From contig NZ_JAHDTF010000002.1 of assembly GCF_018531465.1 (NCBI RefSeq), positions 310,001-374,000 of the forward strand: a stretch of 64,000 bases of DNA, read 5' to 3'. This document shows, one piece after another, positions 8,507-16,747 of the stretch. The notes beneath the pieces were generated by a model that saw only the letters and a list, made by a program, of their open reading frames with translations, made no database searches and was not told where the DNA came from. The DNA comes from Sphaerisporangium fuscum. Lineage in GTDB: Bacteria; Actinomycetota; Actinomycetes; Streptosporangiales; Streptosporangiaceae. Numbering within the stretch: the first letter of the stretch is position 1; each line of letters begins with the position of its first letter. The position numbers and the translations under genes are program-made.

Positions 8507-10402
8507 ATGTTGGACGTAACCCTGCTCGGGCCAACCGAAGCCCGGGTTTCGGGGATAAGTGTCGCGCTTTCGCCACTGGAGCGAAACCTGCTCGCGGTGC
8601 TTACGTTATCCAAAGGCACGGTCCTCTCCACCGAGAGAATCATCGACTGTTTGTGGGGCGGCCGGCACCCGGCCTCACCCCGCTCCCGGGTCCAGGGCCT
8701 GGTCTCGTCCTTACGCCGCAAGGTCGGCGAGGCGCTGGCCACCCGCCACCCCGGTTATCTCCTGGAGGCCGGCGGCACCGTCGTCGACCTCGACGAATGC
8801 GAGAGACTCGCCCGGCAGGCACGCCTGGCCGGCTCACCCGGCGAAGCGGCGCGGTACTTGCGCAAGGCCCTCGACCTGTGGCGCGGCGAACCGCTCGACG
8901 GCGTCTCCGCCCCCGGGATCGAATTCGACCGGGTGAGGCTGCAGGAATTCCGGCTGAACCTCCTGGAGGAACGGTTCGCCGTCGAGATGGAGCTCGGACA
9001 CCACGCCGACCTGGTCGCCGAACTCTCGGCCGCCGTCTCCGCCCACCCACTGCGTGAACGCCTCGCCGGCCAGCTCATGACGGCGCTGTACCGCTGCAAC
9101 CGGCAGGCCGACGCGCTCAAGGTCTACCGCACCCTGCGCGACCGGCTCGCCGAGGAACTGGGCAGCGACCCCTGCGCCGACATACGCGACCTGCACGCGA
9201 CGATCCTGCGCGGCGACCAGGTGGGCCGGCGGGAGCCCGCTATGGAGCGTTCCCGGACCCCCGACTCCCCGGACCGCAGGCCCGCCCAGCTCCCCGCGAC
9301 ACCCGGGCACTTCACCGGCCGGGAGAGCGAACTGGCCGCCCTGGCCAGGGCCGTCCGGCGGGTGGCCGACGAGCCGGTGGTGGTGATGGTCTGCGGCGCG
9401 GGCGGCCTGGGGAAGACGGCCCTGGTGGTCCGGTGGGCGCACACCGCCGCCGACCGCTTCCCCGACGGGCAGATCTTCATCGACCTGCACGGGCGGACGC
9501 CCCGCGAGGCCCTGTCGCCGGGGGACGCGCTCGGCGTGGCGCTCGGCGCGCTGGGCGTGGCGAAGGCCGACATGCCCGCCACCCTCGACGAACGGACCTC
9601 CCTCTACCGCACCCTGGTCAGCCGCCGCCGCGTCCTGGTCGTGGCCGACGACGCCGGCCGCCTCGAACAGCTGCTCCCGCTCGTGCCGCCGACCACGGCG
9701 AGCCAGATCGTGGCGACCAGCCGCCGCAGGCTCGCGGTGATGGCGCACCACGCGGTGCAGACCGTCCACGTCGAGCCGCTCACCCCGCAGGCGGCGCGGG
9801 AGCTCCTCACCCGGATCGTCGGCGCGCAGCGGATGCGGGACCCCGCCGCCGCCAAGGTCGTGCAGTGGTGCGGCGGGTGGCCGCTGGCCGTACGCCTGGC
9901 CGGGACGAAACTCGCGGCCCGCCCCTGGCAGCCGCTGGCCTCGTTCGCCGAGGAGCTCGACGACCTCACCGACGTGGTCCTGGCCGACGACACGCGCAGC
10001 GTCCGGGAGGCGCTGCTCGACGCATACGGCTCGCTCAGCCCGGCCGCCGCGCACCTTTTCGGACGGCTCGGGCTCAGCCCCTCCTCGTCGCTGTACCTCC
10101 GGGAGGACGCCGTCGCGGCGCAGACCTCGGTGCGGCGCATCCGGCAGCTGCTCGACGAGCTGGCCGCGGTGCACCTGATCGCCGAGGTCGGCCCGGACCT
10201 GTACCGGATGCACGACGTGATACGCCGGTTCGCGCGCCAGTGCGGCGCGGAGCTGGCCGAACGCGACCTGGTGGACGACTGGATCCGGCGCCGCGACCTG
10301 GACGTCGGCGACGCCGAGACGCTGTACCCGGAGGCCGCCGGCGAGCGGTACGGCATGGGCGGCATGGCCTACGCCGGCCGGAGCTCCTCGCCGGTCATGT
10401 GA
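8507..10402 (+). CDS. SARP-family activator with BTAD and NB-ARC domains
   Basis: A 631-residue AfsR-like activator without C-terminal TPRs. Residues 1-95 form the OmpR-type winged helix ('LLGPTEARVSGISVALSPLE', then 'LSTERIIDCLWGG', 'LRRKVGEAL'). The bacterial transcriptional activation domain follows (about 96-240, 'LDLWRGEPLDGVSAPG', 'ELGSDPCADIRDLHATIL'). The NTPase module has a P-loop 'GAGGLGKTALVV' near residue 297 and 'RVLVVADDAG' as Walker B. It stands first in the cluster, ends in a strong hairpin (10409-10442) and precedes three promoters carrying 11-bp-spaced heptamers, the typical SARP target. I infer that it is the pathway-specific activator. Confidence 0.92.
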   Translation: MLDVTLLGPTEARVSGISVALSPLERNLLAVLTLSKGTVLSTERIIDCLWGGRHPASPRSRVQGLVSSLRRKVGEALATRHPGYLLEAGGTVVDLDECERLARQARLAGSPGEAARYLRKALDLWRGEPLDGVSAPGIEFDRVRLQEFRLNLLEERFAVEMELGHHADLVAELSAAVSAHPLRERLAGQLMTALYRCNRQADALKVYRTLRDRLAEELGSDPCADIRDLHATILRGDQVGRREPAMERSRTPDSPDRRPAQLPATPGHFTGRESELAALARAVRRVADEPVVVMVCGAGGLGKTALVVRWAHTAADRFPDGQIFIDLHGRTPREALSPGDALGVALGALGVAKADMPATLDERTSLYRTLVSRRRVLVVADDAGRLEQLLPLVPPTTASQIVATSRRRLAVMAHHAVQTVHVEPLTPQAARELLTRIVGAQRMRDPAAAKVVQWCGGWPLAVRLAGTKLAARPWQPLASFAEELDDLTDVVLADDTRSVREALLDAYGSLSPAAAHLFGRLGLSPSSSLYLREDAVAAQTSVRRIRQLLDELAAVHLIAEVGPDLYRMHDVIRRFARQCGAELAERDLVDDWIRRRDLDVGDAETLYPEAAGERYGMGGMAYAGRSSSPVM

Positions 10403-10408
10403 CCCACC

Positions 10409-10442
10409 CGTCCGGCGGCCCGGCCCCGCGGGCCGCCGGACG
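10409..10442 (+). terminator. Terminator of the SARP gene
   Basis: A perfect 14-bp stem (CGTCCGGCGGCCCG / CGGGCCGCCGGACG) with a 6-nt loop, 7 bp after the SARP stop. It separates the activator from operon A, which then depends on its own promoter. Confidence 0.75.
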
Positions 10443-10456
10443 AAATGCCGCATGGC

Positions 10457-10504
10457 GGATTCCCATCGGATCTGAAGCGATTTCGAGGGGCCCGTTGTGA
10501 GACT
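10457..10504 (+). promoter_or_regulatory. SARP-type promoter of operon A
   Basis: Heptamers GGATTCC (10457), GGATCTG (10468) and GATTTCG (10479) are spaced exactly 11 bp, followed by a -10-like GAGACT at 10499-10504. The 48-bp block matches the one at 18566-18613 at 34 of 48 positions without gaps. SARPs bind such direct repeats on one face of DNA next to the -10. The leader to the GTG at 10626 is about 115 nt. Confidence 0.75.
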
Positions 10505-10625
10505 GGCTTCCCGTCAAGCCGGCATCGGCCATGTTCGCGGCGTCCCTGCCATCCCAGGATCAGGAAGAACCGCCTTCGAGGGCCCGTCGAGCCGGTGACG
10601 TTACAGGAGGCGAGGTGGGCATATC

Positions 10626-12071
10626 GTGACGCCCGGCTTGGATGTGCGCGGGGCGGCCCGAAGGTTCCTGGAGGCCGCCGCCAGATATCCCGGGCACCCG
10701 GCGATCGTCCACAACGGGGACGCGCTCTCCTATTCGGAGCTGGAGGCGCGGGCGTCGCAGCTGGCGCGGCGCCTCGGTCCCCGTCCCGGCGTCGTCGGCG
10801 TCGAGGCGGCCCACTCCCCCGGCACGATCATCGGCCTGCTCGGCGTGTGGGCGGCCGGCGGCACGTACTGCCCCGTCGACCCGGCCTTCCCCGCCGGCAG
10901 ACGTGCGGCGATGCTGGCCGCGGCCGGATGCCGGACGGTCTTCTCCCCCGGCGGGGACCTGATGGAGGACACCGGCCTGCCGGGACGGGAAGGGCCGGAG
11001 GAGTCCGCCTACATCCTGTTCACCTCCGGGTCCACCGGGGCGCCCAAGCCGGTGGTGACCCCGCACCGGGCGATCGAGGCGACCGTCCGGTCGCTGCGGG
11101 CCCTGTTCGGGCTGACGACCGCCGACCGGGTCCTGCAGTTCGCCTCGCTGAACTGGGACACCTGCTTCGAGGAGATCCTCCCCACGCTCACCGGCGGCGC
11201 CTGCCTGGTGTTCCACGACGACGCGCACTCCGGCTCGTTCCCTCGCTTCCTGCGGATGATCGAGCGCGAACGGATCACCGTGCTGGACCTGCCGACGGCG
11301 TTCTGGCACGAGCTGGTGAACCACCTGGCCGAGGAGAGGGCCGCGCTCCCCCGGTGCGTACGGCTGGTGATCATCGGCGGTGAGGCGGCGAGCCCCGCCC
11401 GGCTGGCCGAATGGCGTGGCCTGGAGACCGGGCACGTCCGCCTGCTCAACACCTACGGATGCACCGAGACGACCCTCATCACCCACGCGGTCGACCTGCA
11501 CGGCCCGCTCGCCCGGCCGTACGACGCAAGGACCGCGCGGGTGCCCATCGGCAGGGCGCTGCCGCACGTGGTGGAGCGCATCGGCGAGGAGGACGAGCTG
11601 CTCGTCGGCGGCCCGGCCGTCGCCGACGGCTACCTCGGCCTCCCGGAGGCCACCGCCGCCCGGTTCGTCACCATCGGCGGGGAGCGGTTCTTCCGCACCG
11701 GCGACCGCGTCGCCCGCGCGCCCGACGGGCTGCTGACGCACGAGGGCCGCATCGACGACGAGCTGAAGGTGCGGGGCATCCGGGTCGACCCGGCCGAGGT
11801 GGAGGCGCACATCGCCTCCCATCCCCTGGTGGGCGCCGTCGCGGTCACCGGCGTGAAGGTCGCCGACCACACCGTGCTGGCGGCGTACGTCGTCCCCCGC
11901 GCCCCCGACGGCGCCGACGGGCTCGGCGCCGCGATCACGGCCTACCTGCGCGACCGCGTGCCCGCCCATCTCGTCCCGAGCCGTATCTCGATCGTCGCCG
12001 CCCTCGCCCACACCCCGAGCGGCAAGGTCGACCGACGCCGGATCAAGGAGAGAGCCTCACATGAGCGTTGA
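10626..12071 (+). CDS. Stand-alone NRPS adenylation domain, predicted beta-lysine-specific
   Basis: A 481-residue ANL enzyme lacking condensation and carrier domains. Core motifs: A3 'LFTSGSTGAPKP' (131-142), A5 'NTYGCTETT' (275-283), A7/A8 'RTGDRVARAPDG' and 'DELKVRGIRVDPAEVEAH', A10 'TPSGKVDRRR'. Aligning by eye with GrsA gives pocket residues D178, T179, E182, D221, I249, G251, T276, L284, I285 plus the A10 Lys. This DTEDIGTLIK string closely resembles the beta-lysine code as I remember it (DTEDVGTxxK); the acidic E182 and D221 suit a basic side chain. Start GTG has GAGGTG upstream. The stop overlaps the carrier-protein gene by 11 nt. Role: load (beta-)lysine onto that carrier. Confidence 0.85.
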   Translation: MTPGLDVRGAARRFLEAAARYPGHPAIVHNGDALSYSELEARASQLARRLGPRPGVVGVEAAHSPGTIIGLLGVWAAGGTYCPVDPAFPAGRRAAMLAAAGCRTVFSPGGDLMEDTGLPGREGPEESAYILFTSGSTGAPKPVVTPHRAIEATVRSLRALFGLTTADRVLQFASLNWDTCFEEILPTLTGGACLVFHDDAHSGSFPRFLRMIERERITVLDLPTAFWHELVNHLAEERAALPRCVRLVIIGGEAASPARLAEWRGLETGHVRLLNTYGCTETTLITHAVDLHGPLARPYDARTARVPIGRALPHVVERIGEEDELLVGGPAVADGYLGLPEATAARFVTIGGERFFRTGDRVARAPDGLLTHEGRIDDELKVRGIRVDPAEVEAHIASHPLVGAVAVTGVKVADHTVLAAYVVPRAPDGADGLGAAITAYLRDRVPAHLVPSRISIVAALAHTPSGKVDRRRIKERASHER

Positions 12072-12282
12072 CGGAGTGGCGGACATCTTCCGCCGTGTGC
12101 TGGAGACCGACGACATCGGCGCGGAGTCCGACTTCTTCACCCTCGGCGGCGACTCGCTGCTGGCCACCAGGGTGCTCAGCGCCGTCGCCCGCACCTACGG
12201 CGTCGAGCTCACCTTCGACGACTTCGTGCTCGCCCCCACACCCGGCACACTGTCCAAGAAGATCGCGGCGCCGCGGTCATGA
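12061..12282 (+). CDS. Discrete peptidyl carrier protein
   Basis: A 73-residue PP-binding protein. 'LGGDSLLATRVLSAV' gives the phosphopantetheine attachment serine at S32, preceded by 'ESDFFT', the standard carrier motif. It overlaps the adenylation-domain gene by 11 nt and the amine oxidase gene by 4 nt (ATGA), so stoichiometric translational coupling with the loading enzyme is likely. Proposed role: hold the aminoacyl thioester while the amine oxidase or other enzymes act on it. Confidence 0.93.
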   Translation: MSVDGVADIFRRVLETDDIGAESDFFTLGGDSLLATRVLSAVARTYGVELTFDDFVLAPTPGTLSKKIAAPRS

Positions 12283-13619
12283 AAATCGTCATCGCCGGGG
12301 CCGGCCTCGCCGGGCTGACGGCCGCCGCCGACCTCGCCCGCGCGGGGGTGGAGACGACCGTCCTGGAGGCGCGCGACCGCGTCGGGGGACGCACGCACGG
12401 CATCGAGGTGGCGCCCGGACGCTGGGCCGACGCCGGCGCGGCGTACCTGGGCGACCGGCACACCGAGCTGCACGCCACGCTCGCGGCCCTGGGCCTGAAG
12501 ACCACGCCGACCACCATGATCGGAGAGAGCAGGTTCGTCCTGGGCGCCGGGGACGAGACCCGGCCCGGACGGTTCCCGCCGCTCGACGCCGTGGCGCTGG
12601 GCGAGATGTTCGACCTGCTCAGCGAGCTGACGGCCTCGGTCGAGGCGGACGCGCCGTGGCTGACGCCGGAGGCGTCCCGGCTCGACGGGACGACGGCCGC
12701 CGAGTGGGCCGGGGAGAACCTCCGCCACCCCGACGCCCGGCTGTTCTTCCCGCTGTTCCTCGGCGAGATGATGGCCGCCGACCCGGCCCGGGTGTCGGTG
12801 CTGCACGTGGCCTTCTACCTGCGCTCCGGCGGCGGGATCCGCTACCTCAACGCCTTCGAGGGCGGGGCGCAGCAGGACCGCGTGGACGGCGGCGCCCACC
12901 TGGTCTGCGAGCGGATCGCGGCCGAGCTGGGCGAGCGGGTACGGCTCGGCGAGCCCGTGCGGGCGATCGACCAGGACGGCGACGGCGCCGTGGTCCGCAG
13001 CGACGGCGGGGAGTACCCGTGCGACGCCGTCGTGGTGGCCGTCCCGCCCCTGCTGGCGGACGCCATCGAGTACCGCCCCGGCCTGCCCGCGCCCCGCGCG
13101 AGCCGGCACACGGCCCCGGGATGCGCCGTGAAGGTGCACATGATCCACCCGGAGCCGCTGTGGCGCGACCACGGCCTGTCCGGCTGGTCGGTCAACTCCG
13201 AAGGGCCGCTGCTGTCCACCGTCGACGACTCGCCGGCCGACGGGGGCGCCGGCGTGCTCACCGGGTTCGTGACCGGCGCGGAGGCACACCGGTACGCCGC
13301 CCTGTCACCCGAACGGCAGCGCGAGGAGGCCCTCGCCCAGGCGAGCCGGGTCTTCCCGCACCTGCCGCCGCCGATCGGCTTCCACGTGACCGACTGGCTC
13401 CATGAGGAGTACAGCCGCGGCTGCTACGCGGCCCTGTTCGGGCCGGGCGACTGGATCCGGCACGGGCCCCACCTGACCACGGCGCACCGGCGCGTGCACT
13501 GGGCCGGCACCGAGACGAGCACCGAGTTCTTCGGGCTCATGGAGGGCGCGATCCGCTCCGGCCACCGCGTGGCCGACGAAATCCTCACCCGATACCACAC
13601 TCATGGGAGGTCGCTATGA
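12279..13619 (+). CDS. Flavin monoamine oxidase-type FAD enzyme
   Basis: A 446-residue FAD-dependent amine oxidase. N-terminal 'VIAGAGLAGLTAAADLARAG' is the Rossmann motif, followed by 'VLEARDRVGGRTHG' typical of the MAO/LAAO fold. The C-terminal 'HWAGTETSTEFFGLMEGAI' contacts the flavin. There is no obvious signal peptide, so it is cytoplasmic. It sits between the carrier protein and the acyl-AMP ligase with 4-nt overlaps at both ends. It probably oxidises an amine of the lysine-derived building block, free or carrier-bound, to imine/aldehyde. Substrate not provable from sequence. Confidence 0.87.
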   Translation: MKIVIAGAGLAGLTAAADLARAGVETTVLEARDRVGGRTHGIEVAPGRWADAGAAYLGDRHTELHATLAALGLKTTPTTMIGESRFVLGAGDETRPGRFPPLDAVALGEMFDLLSELTASVEADAPWLTPEASRLDGTTAAEWAGENLRHPDARLFFPLFLGEMMAADPARVSVLHVAFYLRSGGGIRYLNAFEGGAQQDRVDGGAHLVCERIAAELGERVRLGEPVRAIDQDGDGAVVRSDGGEYPCDAVVVAVPPLLADAIEYRPGLPAPRASRHTAPGCAVKVHMIHPEPLWRDHGLSGWSVNSEGPLLSTVDDSPADGGAGVLTGFVTGAEAHRYAALSPERQREEALAQASRVFPHLPPPIGFHVTDWLHEEYSRGCYAALFGPGDWIRHGPHLTTAHRRVHWAGTETSTEFFGLMEGAIRSGHRVADEILTRYHTHGRSL

Positions 13620-15337
13620 GCGGCGTTTCCATCGCCCCGCTGGACGTGCGACAGCAGTTCATGACCGATCCGGACCTCGGCGCCGGCAACTTCCTCGACC
13701 ACGCCGCCACGCACAACCCCCACCGCGACGTGCCCTTCATCCACAGCCACACCACCGACCACCGGGGCCAGGTCGTGCTTGTGGGGCACAGCCTGCTCGA
13801 CCTGGTGGAGCTGCGCGACCGCTACGCCCGATGGTACTGGGCCAACGGCGTCCGGCCGGGCGAGCCGGTCGGCATCGTCGTCGCCGAAGGGCTCGAGCCC
13901 CTGCTGCACTACCTCGCGCTCACGGCGCTCGGCGCGATCCCGGCCATGGTCAACGACGCCATGCGGCTCGACATCATGATCCGGTACCTGGACCACGTCG
14001 GCGTGGTGGGCATCGTGGCCGACGACACCACGCGGCTGGCCTCGGCGTACCGGTCCGGCCCGCGGCGCCGGCCACGGTTCATCGCGCTCGCCGCCGAGGT
14101 GCAGGCGTTCGACGCGACCACCGCCGAACTGCCCGCGGAGTACCCCTACCGGCACTCCCCCGACGACGTGTGCGCCCTCATCCACTCCTCCGGCACGACG
14201 GGCACGCCGAAGTCGACGATCCTCGGCCACAAGAGCTTCTGGGACGGCAAACAGCCCCGGATGGTGCGCTTCCCGGCCGAGCCGTACGACAGGCTGATGT
14301 CGCTCATGCCGCACACCCACGCCGGAGGGCTCAGCTACTTCCTGACGGCCGTCCTGCTGGGGCTGCCCACCGTGGTGATGGGCGACTGGCGGCGGGTGGT
14401 GGTCGAGCCGGTGATGGAGGCCTTCCAGCCCACCATGCTGGCCTCGTTCCCGCGCACGTTCGTCGAGCTGGCCACCGGCGACCTGCCGGTCAAGGGCGCG
14501 GCGAAGGTGCACTCGTGGTTCAACACCGGCGACTCCGCGCACTACGGACACATCCGGCGACTCGTCACGCTCGGCGAACGGCCCGCGGGGCTGGTCGCGG
14601 CGTGGCTGCTCCCCAAGGACCAGGCCGGCCAGGCGACGCTGCCGGGCTCGCAGTTCGTCGACGGGCTGGGCTCCTCGGAGATGGGCATGGCGCTGTTCGG
14701 CGGGCTCACCACACCCGAGACGCCGCGCAACGACCGCTGCGTCGGCAAGGCGCAGGAAGCCGTGACCAAGGCGGCCGTGCTGGACGAGAACGGCCAGGAG
14801 GTCCCCGCCGGCACCGTCGGCCTGCTCGCGGTCATCAGCCCCTCGCTCACCCCCGGCTACTGGAAGAACGACCGGCTGACCCGGAGCTTCGAGCTCAACG
14901 GGTTCTGGCTCACCGGCGACGTCGCCCGCATGGACGAGAAGGGGAACTTCTACCACCTCGACCGCACGGTCGACGTCATCGACACCGTCGACGGGCCGGT
15001 CTACAGCCTGCCCGTCGAGGAGGTCCTCATCGCCGACTGCGACGATCTGGTGATCGACTGCTCGGTGGTGGGCGTGCCGGCCGGGGACGGCGCGGGGCAG
15101 CGTCCGATCGCGGTCGTACGGCTGCAGGAAGCCGCCGGGGACCCGACGCCCGAGGCGATCCTGGAGAGGGCGAACAAGGAGCTCGCCCAGGCCGGGCTCG
15201 CCCCGCTCGCCGCCGTGGTCATCGCCAGGGAGCCGCAGGACCTCCCGCTCGGGCCGACCGGCAAGGTCCTCAAGCGCGAACTGCGGACCAGGCACGCCAC
15301 CCTGCTCACCGGCGGCCCGGACGCCCGCCTACAGTGA
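13616..15337 (+). CDS. AMP-dependent synthetase/ligase (acyl-CoA synthetase-like)
   Basis: A 573-residue ANL-superfamily enzyme. The P-loop A3 is 'IHSSGTTGTPKSTILGH' (about 185-201), A5-like 'GLGSSEMGMALFG', A7 'WLTGDVARMDEKG', A10 'LGPTGKVLKRELR'. Full length for the family. Unlike the A-domain at 10626 it lacks NRPS spacing and reads like an acyl-CoA or acyl-adenylate synthetase for a carboxylic acid of unknown nature. ATGA overlap with the amine oxidase and GTGA overlap with the aminomutase place it inside operon A. It may activate the acyl partner of the beta-amino acid, or an oxidised product of the preceding enzyme. Confidence 0.85.
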   Translation: MSGVSIAPLDVRQQFMTDPDLGAGNFLDHAATHNPHRDVPFIHSHTTDHRGQVVLVGHSLLDLVELRDRYARWYWANGVRPGEPVGIVVAEGLEPLLHYLALTALGAIPAMVNDAMRLDIMIRYLDHVGVVGIVADDTTRLASAYRSGPRRRPRFIALAAEVQAFDATTAELPAEYPYRHSPDDVCALIHSSGTTGTPKSTILGHKSFWDGKQPRMVRFPAEPYDRLMSLMPHTHAGGLSYFLTAVLLGLPTVVMGDWRRVVVEPVMEAFQPTMLASFPRTFVELATGDLPVKGAAKVHSWFNTGDSAHYGHIRRLVTLGERPAGLVAAWLLPKDQAGQATLPGSQFVDGLGSSEMGMALFGGLTTPETPRNDRCVGKAQEAVTKAAVLDENGQEVPAGTVGLLAVISPSLTPGYWKNDRLTRSFELNGFWLTGDVARMDEKGNFYHLDRTVDVIDTVDGPVYSLPVEEVLIADCDDLVIDCSVVGVPAGDGAGQRPIAVVRLQEAAGDPTPEAILERANKELAQAGLAPLAAVVIAREPQDLPLGPTGKVLKRELRTRHATLLTGGPDARLQ

Positions 15338-16704
15338 ACGACGACGCTCCCCTGCGGCCGTACCAGTACGTCCGCACGCCCCTGGTCGAGCCCGACTGGC
15401 GTCGGCTGCCCGGCTGGCGCGACGTCGGCCCGGCACAATGGCGTGACCCTCAGTGGCAGCGGGCCCACTGCGTGAAGAACCCCAGGCAGTTACGGGCCGT
15501 CACCGGCGACCTGCTGTCGGACGACTTCTACGCCGAGCTCGAGGCCGACATGCGGCGGTTCGCCACCATGTCGATGCTGATCCCGCCACAGATGCTCAAC
15601 ACCATGGCGCCGCTCTCGTTCGACGGGCCGCGCTCGTTCACCGACGGCTTCGTCGCCGACCCGGTGCGCAGGTACATGCTGCCGATCCGCAGCGACCGCG
15701 ACCCCCACTGGCCGAGCCACCCCCGCTCACAGCGGGACTCCCTGCACGAGGCGGAGATGTGGGTCACCGAGGGCCTGACCCACCGCTACCCCACCAAGGT
15801 GCTCGCCGAGCTCGTCACCACCTGCCCGCAGTACTGCGCCCACTGCACCCGCATGGACCTCGTCGGCACCTCCACGCCCCAGGTGACCAAGGCCAGGTTC
15901 GCCCTGCGACCGGCCGGCCGCCAGGAGCTGATGCTCGACTACCTCAAGCGGACACCGGGCGTGCGGGACGTGGTGGTCTCGGGCGGGGACGTCGCCAACG
16001 TCCCCTGGCACCAGCTCGAGGCCTTCCTGATGAAGCTGCTGGACCTGGAGTCGGTGCGGGACATCCGCCTGGCCACCAAGGCGCTGGTCGGGCTGCCGCA
16101 GCACTGGCTGCAGCCGAAGGTGCTGGACGGGCTGGCGCGGGTGGCGCGGCTCGCCGTACGCCGCGGGGTCAACCTCGCGGTGCACACCCACGCCAACCAC
16201 GTACGTTCGATCACGCCCCTGGTCGCCGAGGCGGCCCGGGCGATGCTGCTCGCCGGGGTGCGCGACGTGCGCAACCAGGGCGTGCTGATGAGGGGTGTCA
16301 ACGCCACCCCGGCCGACCTGCTCGACCTCTGCTTCGCCCTGCAGGACGAGGCGGGCATCCTGCCCTACTACTTCTACATGTGCGACATGATCCCCAACGC
16401 CGAGCACTGGCGGATCGCGGTCCACGAGGCGCAGCGCCTGCAGGACGCCATCATGGGCCACCTGCCCGGTTACGCCACCCCGCGCATCGTCTGCGACGTC
16501 CCCTACGTGGGCAAACGCTGGGTGCACCAGGTGGCCGAGTACGACCGCGAGCGCGGCATCTCGTACTGGACCAAGAACTACCGGACGGCCCTCGAAGACG
16601 ACCTCGACCCCGACCGCCGCTACCCGTACTACGACCCCATCTCCACCCTCCCCGCCCCAGGCCGCACCTGGTGGACCGAGCAGAGCGGGCAGAGGGGGGT
16701 CTGA
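15334..16704 (+). CDS. KamA-family radical SAM aminomutase (lysine 2,3-aminomutase-like)
   Basis: A 456-residue radical-SAM, PLP-dependent aminomutase. The cluster motif is C164-P-Q-Y-C168-A-H-C171, followed by T-R173, the Arg that in clostridial LAM binds the substrate carboxylate. 'VVSGGDVANV', 'HTHANHVRSITP' and 'NQGVLMRGVN' are family signatures. D351 ('CDMIPNAEHWR') and D388 match the two Asp that hold the lysine epsilon-amine. K394 in 'DVPYVGKRW' is the PLP lysine; this loop is one residue shorter than the usual D-A-P-G-G-G-G-K. GTG 15334 overlaps the previous stop (GTGA). Proposed reaction: L-lysine to L-beta-lysine. Confidence 0.9.
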   Translation: MNDDAPLRPYQYVRTPLVEPDWRRLPGWRDVGPAQWRDPQWQRAHCVKNPRQLRAVTGDLLSDDFYAELEADMRRFATMSMLIPPQMLNTMAPLSFDGPRSFTDGFVADPVRRYMLPIRSDRDPHWPSHPRSQRDSLHEAEMWVTEGLTHRYPTKVLAELVTTCPQYCAHCTRMDLVGTSTPQVTKARFALRPAGRQELMLDYLKRTPGVRDVVVSGGDVANVPWHQLEAFLMKLLDLESVRDIRLATKALVGLPQHWLQPKVLDGLARVARLAVRRGVNLAVHTHANHVRSITPLVAEAARAMLLAGVRDVRNQGVLMRGVNATPADLLDLCFALQDEAGILPYYFYMCDMIPNAEHWRIAVHEAQRLQDAIMGHLPGYATPRIVCDVPYVGKRWVHQVAEYDRERGISYWTKNYRTALEDDLDPDRRYPYYDPISTLPAPGRTWWTEQSGQRGV

Positions 16705-16705
16705 T

Positions 16706-16729
16706 CGGCGCCGCCGTACGGCGGCGCCG
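16706..16729. terminator. Hairpin terminator between operons A and B
   Basis: A perfect 10-bp stem CGGCGCCGCC / GGCGGCGCCG around a GTAC loop, 2 bp after the aminomutase stop and before the stop of the convergent PaaK-like gene; it can serve both. Confidence 0.75.
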
Positions 16730-16747
16730 AACCGGCTCACCAAGGAG

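Noticed and set aside
8068..8519. Short open frames upstream of the SARP gene
   Set aside because: No ribosome site, no family resemblance and composition unlike the neighbouring genes; treated as regulatory spacer.
13603..15333. Open frame running into the aminomutase from upstream
   Set aside because: The upstream part is an Arg/Pro-rich shadow of the acyl-AMP ligase; the aminomutase begins at GTG 15334 with a GTGA overlap.
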